Assembly: GCF_003576645.1 (NCBI RefSeq)
Contig: NC_044917.1
Location: 18,279,280 to 18,343,279 of the forward strand
Direction of reading: 5' to 3'
Length of the DNA: 64,000 bases
Origin: Ipomoea triloba
Lineage: Eukaryota > Streptophyta > Magnoliopsida > Solanales > Convolvulaceae
Positions within the stretch are counted from its first letter, which is position 1, and each line of letters starts with the position of its first letter. Below are positions 32,528 through 44,412 of the stretch, in pieces. The notes beneath the pieces are model-generated. The model had not been told where the DNA came from, ran no database searches, and was given only the letters and a program-made list of their open reading frames with translations. The position numbers and the translations under genes are program-made.

Positions 32528-35500
32528 TGTAACCCCTCGTCTTTCCGATAAGTCTAAGGGTCGGAAAATATATCTTTAGGCTATGACATTCATAAGATGA
32601 TCTCCCGATATGTCAAGGGAATTTTTATACGGAGGTATAGTTGTCATTAAGCTGCGATCGTTCGTGCCGGTCACGAACCGTAAAATTTTCGAGGACGAAT
32701 TTTCAGCTCGGATTTCCTTAAAAATTGATGATTAGGCATGTTATGACTAAGTATGAACTTCCTGCTTAGTTAAGTTGAAATTGGATGAGCTATAAGGGTC
32801 GAAATTTATTTCTGATCGTACACCGCGAAATTTCCGCAGTGTACCGAACCTAGCCCATTTTGGAGCTTTTGACTGGAATAAATTTGTGGTTTCGAAAATT
32901 ATTCTTTCTGGATTATTTTCCACCGAAACTTTATCTGTTTGGACCACAACTGATATGTTGTGGAGATATTTTATTATTTTATTATTTTTTTTCCTAAAGC
33001 TTATCCCATAAGTTGGGATTAAATATAAAAGGAATTTTTTTTCCCTTTTCTTCCCCAAATGCCAAAAAGAGAGAGAGAGAGGTGTGATCATCTTCCACCA
33101 TTTTTTCTTCCAAAGTTCCATAGCCAAATCCTTCTAAACTTCCAATTTATTCGGTAAGTTTTCGATATTATTCGGTAGAAAGCTTTGTAATCCTTCCTAG
33201 GTTATGAATCTATGTTTAATTTCTTGATACATGATGTTATGGTGTTGATTTTGAACCTAGGTTTTAAGGTGAAAATTGGGGAAAGGATCCAAAATTGCTT
33301 CCTAAGGTGTTAGAAATCCTTTACAAGGTAAGGAATTCCCTTAAGTTGGAATTAGTCACTTGAATTTGGATAATTGATTTTGGTTGAAATATGGTGTTTT
33401 TGGAGCTTTGGGAATATTTTTGTATACATGTTCATAGCTTGGATATGCTTGTATATGTTGTATTTATGTTCATATGAGCTTATACTTGTGAAAATAGTGA
33501 AAGGAAATCAGGGTAGATTCTGGCAGTAACTTCCGAAATTTATTGGGAAAAATTGGTAAGGTATTTTGATCCAATTTTTTTTAGACATGTAGTTCTATAA
33601 GTGTAGAACCCGCATATAAAATTTCATAATGATCGGAGTAGTGGAAGTATGGTTTTCGGAATTTTTCCCAAAACTGGTCCAGGGAGAGACAGAATTCCGG
33701 ACAGCACACTGCCAAGGGCAAAAATGGAATTTTCTGTGTTTATTCGTGGATCAAAATGACCAAAACTTTTTATGGACATCAAGTACTATAAGTTGGGGTT
33801 CTACCATAAAAATTTCAAGTGAAAAAGAGTTCGGGAACTATTTTTACCGGCTCAATCTTTCGGACTGCGCCAAGCTGAAATTTTCTGAATTACGCTTAGT
33901 ATGATTATTGATGTGTTAATGATAATTGTGAGTGTGTGTAATATATATATGATGTGTGCGTGTGGTATATATATACTGTATATGTATGTGTGTGATATAT
34001 TTATATATATGAAAATAGTATTACATATTTATATATATTGGATGTGTAGCATAACCTACGTATGTGTATATAAGTAATATATACATATTATATATGGTAT
34101 GAGTATTAAGTATATATATATGTGGTATGTATATATATATACGTGTAATGTGTGTATTATAATATATGTACATATATGAGTATGTATGTATATTTAAATG
34201 GAGTGTTGTAATATGTATATATTTGGTATGTGTACCTTAAGTGAATATGCATAAATATGTGGAAAGTGTTAGGCTTATGTGGTATGCATATATACAAATG
34301 TGTAGTGTGATGATGGAAAATGTTTTGAGAAAGATGTTTTGAGAGACGAGACTTGTGAACCAAGTTGAGAATGGTAATTGTTTTCAAAATAGGGACTTGA
34401 TTTTGTGGAAAATGTCCAAAAGAAGATGAGAAAGGAGGGGAAATGTTTTTAAAACCTTAGTTTCAAGAAGTTAAAGAGGACCTTGTCATTTATATTACCT
34501 CGGGCTATAGTACCGATGGTCTTCTTCAATATATGTACGGCAGTATACGCCAAGCCTCTACGTCACTTCGTCAGGCGTAGGGAGTTTCTGCGTCACTCAG
34601 TCAGGCGCAGGTTTTATTCATACGTAAAGCGAAGTCTATTCGCCAAGTCTCTACGTCACTTCGTCAGGCGTAGGGAGTCTCTACGTCACTTCGTCAGGCG
34701 TAGGGAGGCTCTGCGTCACTCAGTCAGGCGCAGGGGAGTTTTCTATATCACTCAGTCAGGCGTAGGCCGTGGGGGTGTGCACACTTAAGTATAGATACTC
34801 ATGTCATTTTCGGGTTGGTATCAGCTTTATGGACCTAGGTGGGGCCAAACTAGGGACCATAATGATGAACCTTCGTCCAAGGGATCACGAACGAGACTTG
34901 GGGCAGGACCGTAATCCCCATGTCCAGATCCGATTTCGGTCTAGTCAAAGAAATTTGTATCCTCAATAAGGTCTCTTGCTTCTAGTCAGAAACTAAGTAA
35001 CGTTTTCATAATTGAAGACAACTAGAAGTCATAATTGTGGCATTGACATGTGTGATAGACAGGGATAGTTCTGAAAACCTATCCTGTATGAAAAGAAATC
35101 AAAGGCAACCTAGTTTGATAAACTAGGAAGTTTGATAAGGAAATGTGTTGTGACTTATATACTCATTATATGCTTGTGATTATATGGCATTAATTGTTGA
35201 TTGCAGTAATGAAAGGCATGGACACCATATTTGGTAATGTGTATTTACCTTTATGAATTATTTGTCAAAACTTTTATCTGATGGAAGTGACAAATGGATT
35301 ACCTTACTTAGCCGTTGTGCTAATTACACTTCACCGTGTACGTCATTTCAGATGTCATCTAGTGAAGGATCCTGTAGCCCGGCAAACACTCCTGATCATG
35401 TTTGCCCGGGACCTACTTTTGTTGGTCAGACTTTGCATGACACGCCGGACAGAGACCCCTATTCTCCACCCGATTCTCAAAGCTCTCCAGACTATACTCC

Positions 35501-36191
35501 AGCGTCCCCTGACTATACTCTAGCAACCCCAGTCAGCCCAGTCAATCCTTATTCCTTTTTGGACTTAGTAGATGAGTCAAATGCTCAGTATGGGTACTAC
35601 CCCATAGAGCTTATTCCCGGTTCTGACCCTATTGAGTTCATTGTCCGCTACCCGTGTCCGTGGGACTCCGACCCACGAGATTTTCATGATGAGTGGTCAA
35701 TGATGTTAGTCGAGTGTCGCTTCCTCGATCACATCATGTGGTTCGAGGGAGAGTGGCACCTCGTTTGGGGCACGTACACCACACCGGTGTCCCGAAGTTT
35801 GGATTAGAGGGCCAGAGTTGGGAAGTTTTTGGATGGTTTTCTCTTTTTGTGTATATATATCTTTTGGTAGCCTTAGTTTTGGCTGGCTCTAGTCTGTTAG
35901 GGCAGTGGAGGACCCGAAGTTTGTAAATAACAGCCGTCGGGCAAATTCTTATAAATACCTTTTGATATTAATATATATGCCTAGAATATTATATTTTGAT
36001 GTTTGGGGTGTTGATGTTGAGTGTGTTTCTTTTAGCCTGTGCACTTATAGTGGAAGTTTTATCAAAGAGGTGATAGGCTTCACTCTAAGTGTGGCGGTAG
36101 CACCCAGTTTACTGCTGTAAGATGTAAGCTTCCGCAGCGTTATATTACGCATATTGTAATAGTTGTCGGAGCAGAAATTGGGGTGTAGCCA
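32528..36191 (+). repeat. Giant LTR 2
   Basis: Near copy of LTR1 with one additional minisatellite unit and a mutated right end (GGTGTAGCCA instead of GGTGTTACA). A normal primer site follows at 36195. Confidence 0.88.
35253..35807 (+). CDS. 184-codon LTR reading frame, copy 3
   Basis: Same length as copies 1, 2 and 4. Changes from copy 2 seen by eye: P to L in the second SPDYTPA repeat, L to S before NAQYGYY, R to H in the DFRDEW motif, Y to S near the end, plus at least three silent changes. No indels or stops. Confidence 0.45.
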   Translation: MNYLSKLLSDGSDKWITLLSRCANYTSPCTSFQMSSSEGSCSPANTPDHVCPGPTFVGQTLHDTPDRDPYSPPDSQSSPDYTPASPDYTLATPVSPVNPYSFLDLVDESNAQYGYYPIELIPGSDPIEFIVRYPCPWDSDPRDFHDEWSMMLVECRFLDHIMWFEGEWHLVWGTYTTPVSRSLD

Positions 36192-36291
36192 AGGTGGTAT
36201 CAGAGCATGGTTTTGAGGTCCTTACTTTGGGCAATAGAATGAGTTAGGCTCTGTCGCAAGTTAGTATAAGAGCCTATGATTCGAGTCTCGG

Positions 36292-36620
36292 TCGAACGGA
36301 GCAGTACCTCCTCGTATGCCTTCCCTACCACACTGGTAACATATAATCTTCTCCCGAGGCAAGTTACCCCGGGATGACTCCTTCCACATTGACGGCATGT
36401 CTGATTCCTCCTTGACTCGTTTCCCTCTCAGATCCTTGCCTCGGNNNNNNNNNNNNNNNNNNNNNNNNNCTCGGTCGAACGGAGCAGTACCTCCTCGTAT
36501 GCCTTCCCTACCACACTGGTAACATATAATCTTCTCCCGAGGCAAGTTACCCCGGGATGACTCCTTCCACATTGACGGCATGTCTGATTCTCCCTTGACT
36601 CGTTTCCCTCTCAGATATCC
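36292..36620 (-). pseudogene. Gag zinc-knuckle fragment, inverted and doubled around a gap
   Basis: On the minus strand two CCHC-like motifs can be read (CRQCGRSHPG and CYQCGREG), as in chromovirus Gag. The same ~150 bp stands on both sides of 25 Ns (36445-36469). Its orientation is opposite to the protease fragment that follows. The arrangement probably reflects a faulty gap closure rather than a real inversion. Confidence 0.55.
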
Positions 36621-36624
36621 TTGG

Positions 36625-36999
36625 CCTCGGTCGAGCCGCTACCTAAACCAATCCCCGAATAAGAACCAGGAAGGAGAAGTTTTCAGGAACAGGAACCCGA
36701 GACAAGAACCGTTTGGAGCCAGTAACAGCAGAATGAATGTCCCTCCACAAGCCAGGCAGGGGAGGCTAACAAATGTTGTTCCCAATCCCAACAATAGAGA
36801 AAGACTGCCGTTCGGAGCCAGCAGCACAGGGAACCAGGGCAGGATCTACGTCGTTAATAGTGCCCAAACGCAAGCTAGCGACGTTGGGACTGGTACTTTC
36901 CCTATAAACTCCGTACCTGGTTTGGTTTTATTTAATACTGGAGCTACAAATTCGTTTATATCATCCTTATCTGCCGATAAGTGGAAATCGGAATCTTAG
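36625..36999 (+). pseudogene. Protease fragment of giant-LTR family
   Basis: An Asn/Arg-rich linker followed by TGTFPINSVPGLVLFNTGATNSF, clearly a retropepsin start, but with Asn in place of the catalytic Asp. It stops at 36999. It is the only trace of pol in the array, present in the second internal region alone. Confidence 0.65.
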
Positions 37000-37338
37000 G
37001 TAGAAGAATCCTGACGTAGTTAGGATTAACCTAAGAACCTAACTTGTGAAATCTTTGAGAAAAGCAGATAGATTTGGATATTTGTTTATAAGGAAGATTT
37101 GAATAATCTTCATGAACAGTGATTGAATTTGATCAGATTTGAGTCATCTGTTTGGACAATAGTAAGGAGGAACTTGGCAGACTCTTGATTAATGAGTGCC
37201 AGATGTAGGAAATTAAGGGGAGTAATTCGGACTGAGAGTCTGAAAGTTTGGATTGTAAGTGTCAAAGCCAAAAGGAAAAATCGTGGCCTGAAATGCTTTT
37301 GAGTTTCGGGGACGAAACTCTTTTTAAGGAGGGTAGAC

Positions 37339-38190
37339 TGTAACCCCTCGTCTTTCCGATAAGTCTAAGGGTCGGAAAATATATCTTTAGGCTATGACAT
37401 TCATAAGATGATCTCCCGATATGTCAAGGGAATTTTTATACGGAGGTATAGTTGTCATTAAGCTGCGATCGTTCGTGCCGGTCACGAACCGTAAAATTTT
37501 CGAGGACGAATTTTCAGCTCGGATTTCCTTAAAAATTGATGATTAGGCATGTTATGACTAAGTATGAACTTCCTGCTTAGTTAAGTTGAAATTGGATGAG
37601 CTATAAGGGTCGAAATTTATTTCTGATCGTACACCGCGAAATTTCCGCAGTGTACCGAACCTAGCCCATTTTGGAGCTTTTGACTGGAATAAATTTGTGG
37701 TTTCGAAAATTATTCTTTCTGGATTATTTTCCACCGAAACTTTATCTGTTTGGACCACAACTGATATGTTGTGGAGATATTTTATTATTTTATTATTTTT
37801 TTTCCTAAAGCTTATCCCATAAGTTGGGATTAAATATAAAAGGAATTTTTTTTCCCTTTTCTTCCCCAAATGCCAAAAAGAGAGAGAGAGAGGTGTGATC
37901 ATCTTCCACCATTTTTTCTTCCAAAGTTCCATAGCCAAATCCTTCTAAACTTCCAATTTATTCGGTAAGTTTTCGATATTATTCGGTAGAAAGCTTTGTA
38001 ATCCTTCCTAGGTTATGAATCTATGTTTAATTTCTTGATACATGATGTTATGGTGTTGATTTTGAACCTAGGTTTTAAGGTGAAAATTGGGGAAAGGATC
38101 CAAAATTGCTTCCTAAGGTGTTAGAAATCCTTTACAAGGTAAGGAATTCCCTTAAGTTGGAATTAGTCACTTGAATTTGGATAATTGATT
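37339..38190 (+). repeat. Giant LTR 3, truncated
   Basis: The first 852 bp of the LTR, then a direct jump into CAGAGCATGG, the second half of the primer site. The lost ~2.8 kb includes the 184-codon frame. Deletion or assembly collapse. Confidence 0.8.
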
Positions 38191-38878
38191 CAGAGCATGG
38201 TTTTGAGGTCCTTACTTTGGGCAATAGAATGAGTTAGGCTCTGTCGCAAGTTAGTATAAGAGCCTATGATTCGAGTCAGCCTAGGGTTCGAGTCAGTTTA
38301 AGTTGACCTTGTTGGAGTTGGAGCTGGAGCTGGAGGCCGCCGGACAGAGAACGGGGTACCTTGCCATTCCGTGTATAATATGTGATTTAATTGTTGCGTA
38401 GTATAATTACTACTTGTCATTTGCATATATATGCTGATTGTTGGTCATATTGGTTTAAGTCGGCTGTTGACATGATGCCTTGCTACTGTTATGCCATGGT
38501 AGGAACCTACCTGATGAATATGATTAATGGTTAGACCCCTCGAATTCTAACTTCTAACTTTAAGAGAGCTAACTCAGAATCGCTTGTTCAGCAAGATGCC
38601 TCCTAGACGAAGCGTACCTGCTAGGGAAAGCAATGATGTCTCGGCGATGGACCGTATGGCCCATGCAATGGAACAGATTTGAGTCATCTGTTTGGACAAT
38701 AGTAAGGAGGAACTTGGCAGACTCTTGATTAATGAGTGCCAGATGTAGGAAATTAAGGGGAGTAATTCGGACTGAGAGTCTGAAAGTTTGGATTGTAAGT
38801 GTCAAAGCCAAAAGGAAAAATCGTGGCCTGAAATGCTTTTGAGTTTCGGGGACGAAACTCTTTTTAAGGAGGGTAGAC
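38191..38878 (+). other. Third internal region of the array
   Basis: Nearly identical to 31836-32527: half primer site, leader, 28-codon gag start at 38596-38682, stem-loop at 38842-38859 and PPT. No other coding. Confidence 0.75.
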
Positions 38879-41800
38879 TGTAACCCCGTCTTTCCGATAA
38901 GTCTAAGGGTCGGAAAATATATCTTTAGGCTATGACATTCATAAGATGATCTCCCGATATGTCAAGGGAATTTTTATACGGAGGTATAGTTGTCATTAAG
39001 CTGCGATCGTTCGTGCCGGTCACGAACCGTAAAATTTTCGAGGACGAATTTTCAGCTCGGATTTCCTTAGAAATTGATGATTAGGCATGTTATGACTAAG
39101 TATGAACTTCCTGCTTAGTTAAGTTGAAATTGGATGAGCTATAAGGGTCGAAATTTATTTCTGATCGTACACCGCGAAATTTCCGCAGTGTACCGAACCT
39201 AGCCCATTTTGGAGCTTTTGACTGGAATAAATTTGTGGTTTCGGAAATTATTCTTTCTGGATTATTTTCCACCGAAACTTTATCTGTTTGGACCACAACT
39301 GATATGTTGTGGAGATATTTTATTATTTTATTATTTTTTTCCTAAAGCTTATCCCATAAGTTGGGATTAAATATAAAAGGAATTTTTTTTCCCTTTTCTT
39401 CCCCAAATGCCAAAAAGAGAGAGAGAGAGGTGTGATCATCTTCCACCATTTTTTCTTCCAAAGTTCCATAGCCAAATCCTTCTAAACTTCCAATTTATTC
39501 GGTAAGTTTTCGATATTATTCGGTAGAAAGCTTTGTAATCCTTCCTAGGTTATGAATCTATGTTTAATTTCTTGATACATGATGTTATGGTGTTGATTTT
39601 GAACTAGGTTTTAAGGTGAAAATTGGGGAAAGGATCCAAAATTGCTTCCTAAGGTGTTAGAAATCCTTTACAAGGTAAGGAATTCCCTTAAGTTGGAATT
39701 AGTCACTTGAATTTGGATAATTGATTTTGGTTGAAATATGGTGTTTTTGAGCTTTGGAAATATTTTTTATACATGTTCATAGCTTGGATATGCTGTATAT
39801 GTTGTATTTATGTTCATATAGGCTTATACTTGTGAAAATAGTGAAAGAAATCAGGGTAGATTCTGGCAGTAACTTCCGAAATTATTGGGAAAAATTGGTA
39901 AGGTATTTTGATCCAATTTTTTACATGTATTCTATAAGTGTAGAACCCGCATATAAAATTTCATAATGATCGGAGTAGTGGAAGTATGGTTTTCGGAATT
40001 TTCCCAAAACTGGTCCAGGGAGAGACAGAATTCCGGACAGCCCACTGCCAAGGGCAAAAATGGAATTTTCTGTGTTTATTCGTGGATCAAAATGACCAAA
40101 ACTTTTTATGGACATCAAGTATAAGTTGGGGTTCTACCATAAAAATTTCAAGTGAAAAAGAGTTCGGGAACTATCTTTACCGGCTCAATCTTTCGGACTG
40201 CGCCAAGCTGAATTTTCTGAATTATGCTTAGTATGATTATTGATGTGTTAATGATAATTGTGAGTGTGTGTAATATATATATGGTGTGCGTGTGGTATAT
40301 ATATATATGTATGTGTGTGATATATTTATATATATGAAAATAGTATTACATATTTATATATATTGGATGTGTAGCATAACCTACATGTGTATATAAGTAA
40401 TAATACATATTATATATGGTATGTATTAAGTATATATATGTATATATATATATATACGTGTAATGTGTATTATAATATATGTACATATATGAGTATGTAT
40501 GTATATTTAAATGAGTGTTGTAATATGTATATATTTGGTATGTGTACCTTAAGTGAATATGCATAAAATATGTGGAAAGTGTTAGGCTTATGTGGTATGC
40601 ATATATACAAATGTGTAGTGTGATGATGGAAAATGTTTTGAGAAAGATGTTTTGAGAGACGAGACTTGTGAACCAAGTTGAGAATGGTAATTGTTTTCAA
40701 AATAGGGACTTGATTTTGTGGAAAATGTCCAAAAATGATTTTGACTCAAGGAAGATGAGAAAGGAAGGAAAATGTTTTCAAAACCTTAGTTTCAGGAAGT
40801 CAAAGAGGACCTTGTCATTTATATACCTCGGCTATAGTACCGATGGTCTTCTTCAATATATGTACGGCAGTATACGCCAAGCCTACGTCACTTCGTCAGG
40901 CGTAGGGAGTTTCTGCGTCACTCAGTCAGGCGCAGGTTTTATTCATACGTAAAGAAGTCTATTCGCCANNNNNNNNNNNNNNNNNNNNNNNNNTTTGGTT
41001 GAAATATGGTGTTTTTGAGCTTTGGAAATATTTTTTATACATGTTCATAACTTGGATATGCTGTATATGTTTATTATGTTCATATGGCTTATACTTGTGA
41101 AATAGTGAAAGAAATCAGGGTAGATTCTGGCAGTAACTTCCGAAATTATGGGAAAAATTGGTAAGGTAGTCTCTACGTCACTTCGTCAGGCGTAGGGAGG
41201 CTCTGCGTCACTCAGTCAGGCGCAGGGGAGTTTTCTATATCACTCAGTCAGGCGTAGGCCGTGGGGGTGTGCACACTTAAGTATAGATACTCATGTCATT
41301 TTCGGGTTGGTATCAGCTTTATGGACCTAGGTGGGGCCAAACTAGGGACCATAATGATGAACCTTCGTCCAAGGGATCACGAACGAGACTTGGGGCAGGA
41401 CCGTAATCCCCATGTCCAGATCCGATTTCGGTCTAGTCAAAGAAACTTGTATCCTCAATAAGGTCTCTTGCTTCTAGTCAGAAACTAAGTAACGTTTTCA
41501 TAATTGAAGACAACTAGAAGTCATAATTGTGGCATTGACATGTGTGATAGACAGGGATAGTTCTGAAAACCTATCCTGTATGAAAAGAAATCAAAGGCAA
41601 CCTAGTTTGATAAACTAGGAAGTTTGATAAGGAAATGTGTTGTGACTTATATACTCATTATATGCTTGTGATTATATGGCATTAATTGTTGATTGCAGTA
41701 ATGAAAGGCATGGACACCATATTTGGTAATGTGTATTTACCTTTATGAATTATTTGTCAAAACTTTTATCTGATGGAAGTGACAAATGGATTACCTTACT

Positions 41801-42682
41801 TAGCCGTTGTGCTAATTACACTTCACCGTGTACGTCATTTCAGATGTCATCCAGTGAAGGATCCTGTAGCCCGGCAAACACTCCTGATCATGTTTGCCCG
41901 GGACCTACTTTTGTTGGTCAGACTTTGCATGACACGCCGGACAGAGACCCCTATTCTCCACCCGATTCTCAAAGCTCTCCAGACTATACTCCAGCGTCCC
42001 CTGACTATACTCCAGCAACCCCAGTCAGCCCAGTCAATCATTATTCCTTTTTGGACTTAGTAGATGAGTCAAATGCTCAGTATGGGTACTACCCCATAGA
42101 GCTTATTCCCGGTTCTGACCCTATTGAGTTCATTGTCCGTTACCCGTGTCCGTGGGACTCCGACCCACGAGATTTTCATGATGAGTGGTCAATGATGTTA
42201 GTCGAGTGTCGCTTCCTCGATCACATCATGTGGTTCGAGGGAGAGTGGCACCTCGTTTGGGGCACGTACACCACACCGGTGTACCGAAGTTTGGATTAGA
42301 GGGCCAGAGTTGGGAAGTTTTTGGATGGTTTTCTCTTTTTGTGTATATATATCTTTTGGTAGCCTTAGTTTTGGCTGGCTCTAGTCTGTTAGGGCAGTGG
42401 AGGACCCGAAGTTTGTAAATAACAGCCGTCGGGCAAATTCTTATAAATACCTTTTGATATTAATATATATGCCTAGAATATTATATTTTGATGTTTGGGG
42501 TGTTGATGTTGAGTGTGTTTCTTTTAGCCTGTGCACTTATAGTGGAAGTTTTATCAAAGAGGTGATAGGCTTCACTCTAAGTGTGGCGGTAGCACCCAGT
42601 TTACTGCTGTAAGATGTAAGCTTCCGCAGCGTTATATTACGCATATTGTAATAGTTGTCGGAGCAGAAATTGGGGTGTTACA
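38879..42682 (+). repeat. Giant LTR 4, with gap and low-quality stretch
   Basis: Full-length copy ending GGGGTGTTACA followed by gcaag. Between about 39600 and 41160 it has many single-base deletions relative to LTR1-2, a 25-N gap at 40969-40993, and a repeated piece (40994-41166 matches 39725 onward). This is typical of unpolished long-read fill. Confidence 0.82.
41745..42299 (+). CDS. 184-codon LTR reading frame, copy 4
   Basis: Full length despite the indel-rich sequence nearby; differs by H for P in VNHYSF and H for R in the DFRDEW motif. Otherwise as copy 2. Confidence 0.45.
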   Translation: MNYLSKLLSDGSDKWITLLSRCANYTSPCTSFQMSSSEGSCSPANTPDHVCPGPTFVGQTLHDTPDRDPYSPPDSQSSPDYTPASPDYTPATPVSPVNHYSFLDLVDESNAQYGYYPIELIPGSDPIEFIVRYPCPWDSDPRDFHDEWSMMLVECRFLDHIMWFEGEWHLVWGTYTTPVYRSLD

Positions 42683-42939
42683 GCAAGGCCCTACTTCAAT
42701 GGAATGGGAAGCAACTCAGACTTTCCATAGGCAGCTCCATAATGAGCAAATGAATTATTGGCATGAGCAGCACACAAGGCAGGAAGGCTAGTTCACTTCT
42801 ATATCTGTGAGGTAGGACGTCCACAGTGAAGAGCTTATTCGCATGCGAAGAGCAGTTGCAGAAAATGATCGAAGAATTCAAGAGCTTCAGGCTCGATTTG
42901 ATAGCCAGTTCCACCCTCCCTCCTTCGGCGATCAGTGAT
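42683..42939 (+). pseudogene. ATHILA ORF-1-type gene, C-terminal part
   Basis: In phase with 28191 after removal of the array and one gcaag: PTSMEWEATQTFHRQL, a stop at about 42788, then a charged helix (MRRAVAENDRRIQELQARF) and a final TGA at 42937. The heptad-like tail suggests a coiled coil. Interrupted by the array and by two nonsense codons. Confidence 0.65.
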
Positions 42940-43244
42940 GCCTCCCTAGTCCATTCTCAATCCTGACACTTGATCCGTGATTCTGAAGTCCGAATGACAT
43001 TGGTTACATTGGTTGTCTGTTCCACAAAACATTAGGTTCCCTATGCGCGGGGTTCCGACCTTTATTTACTTTACTTTACTTTATTTTTTTTACCGCTTTA
43101 TGCTTTCTATATTTCAACTGCTTTACTTTTTATGCATTTTGATATTTGCTAGTTACTTGAATAATTTTTCTTATTTTATATTTACATGCTTAATTATCTA
43201 TGTTTATGTTTTATTGCTTTTATATTTCTATCAGCTTACAATAA

Positions 43245-43450
43245 TTGAATAGCTATTGCTTTTATATTTCTATCAGCTTACAATAATTGAATAGCACTCC
43301 GAAAACCCTTTCTATCAGCTTACAATAATTGAATAGCACTCCGAAAACCCTTTCTATCAGCTTACAATAATTGAATAGCACTCCGAAAACCCTTTTTTGT
43401 ATGTTATGTCTCTTGAATAGCACTCCGAAAACCCTTTTTTGTATGTTATG
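43245..43450 (+). repeat. Short tandem repeats in A3 3' region
   Basis: About four partial copies of a ~48-bp unit (CTATCAGCTTACAATAATTG, then GAATAGCACTCCGAAAACCC) and a doubled 39-bp segment ending TTATGTCT. The copy at 45156 has a single unit. AT-rich 42940-43244 holds nothing else I recognise. Confidence 0.85.
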
Positions 43451-44412
43451 TCTCAATTTCTTATAGAGCATCGATAACGAGAGCAGACCTATGCTGGAAG
43501 CTAAAGTGTGGAAAGAGGGATGCGTACTTGGTTTATCCTCTTATCCCTTTTCTAATTTTAAGCCCCGTTTTGATCTTTAAAGTGTGGAAAATTTTGTTTA
43601 TATAGCTTTGTGTATATGTTATGTTTGAGCTTACCATGTTATATAGGATCGTTTGATGTGTACCCTATATCCCAGAGCAAATTGCAAAGTGTGGAAAGGG
43701 ATCTTTCAATTGTCTAATCCTTAGAGTCCCTGTTTGTTCCTTTACCCTATACCGTATTGAAACATCGAGGACGATGTTTATTTTAAAGTGTGGAAATGAC
43801 GCACTTTGTGCTTTGTATGCTTATATGCTTAGAATAAGAAAGTTGAAGCTCTTGGGAATGATAAGCGGGTGCATTTGTAGTTTGAAAAGAGAGTTATTAT
43901 TTGTGTTATCTAGAGAGAATTTTGACTAGATGCCCAAAAATTTTTACTCTCGAAATATCTTTGAGGAAGTTACTTTTCACACCCAAGAGAGTGTTTAGAG
44001 CCAAATAAGTTTACATTCTTGCCTGCTTGCATGATGTTCACCTCTTATTTACGTAGGACATTAGTCAAGGATCTCTCGAAGTGGGAGTGTGCACTTTTTA
44101 ATTTGAGAAAGATAAAATTAGCGAGGCCTGAAATTGGACTAATTTTGGTAGGGCATGGGGCAAAAGGTGAGCCTGTTGGTAAGCTTAATGAGAGAAAAAA
44201 CCCTTGATCACAAATAGAAAAAGGCATGAGGGGTTGACATGGAGAGAAGTCGAAAAGGCAAAAGGCCAAACACCAAGTTTAAAATTGAGGGAAGCCAATT
44301 CGTTGGGTTGTGTTCAACCATAGTCTTCAGTAAGCAAAAAGCTTTATCTGGAGTCGGTCGTTCTCATAAAAATATCCGAAGAATTGAGGAAATAAGAGAT
44401 GAGGGGAGCCGC
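43451..44412 (+). other. A3-type 3' noncoding region with repeated PPT-like motifs
   Basis: AAAGTGTGGAAA occurs at 43503-43514, 43579-43590, 43686-43697 and 43785-43796. The hairpin AACATCGAGGACGATGTT is at 43761-43778. The segment 44030-44340 resembles A1 8740-9050. Short open stretches here match noncoding A1 sequence and are not genes. Confidence 0.65.

Larger units (their letters stand above)
28192..42682 (+). mobile_element. Array of four giant LTRs and three short internal regions, one target duplication pair
   Basis: Order: LTR1 (28192-31826), internal (31827-32527), LTR2 (32528-36191), internal (36192-37338), truncated LTR3 (37339-38190), internal (38191-38878), LTR4 (38879-42682). 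The outer borders carry gcaag (28187-28191 and 42683-42687), and the ORF-1 frame of the host element resumes in phase. The chain is therefore one insertion that grew, or one element mis-assembled. Traces of gag (MPPRRS start) and protease point to a Ty3 chromovirus of Tekay/Del type with pol deleted. Two 25-N gaps lie inside. Confidence 0.85.
21846..44412 (+). mobile_element. A3: Athila relative lacking RT, RNase H and integrase
   Basis: A 1.31-kb LTR, a perfect tRNA-Asp primer site, gag with capsid-like core, protease and, after about 1.25 kb of noncoding DNA, an ATHILA ORF-1-type gene and a long 3' region. Right after the protease the sequence jumps to a post-integrase type region (TTGGGAGGCAACCCAAG at about 25996), so pol enzymes are deleted. 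Its ORF-1 is split by the giant-LTR array 28192-42682. The LTR met at 44413 is of another Athila family than the 5' LTR, so the element may be chimeric or two elements may be joined. Confidence 0.75.

Noticed and set aside
43245..43450. Regularly spaced repeats resembling a CRISPR array
   Set aside because: Units abut directly without unique spacers, sit in an Athila 3' region, and the DNA is plant nuclear.
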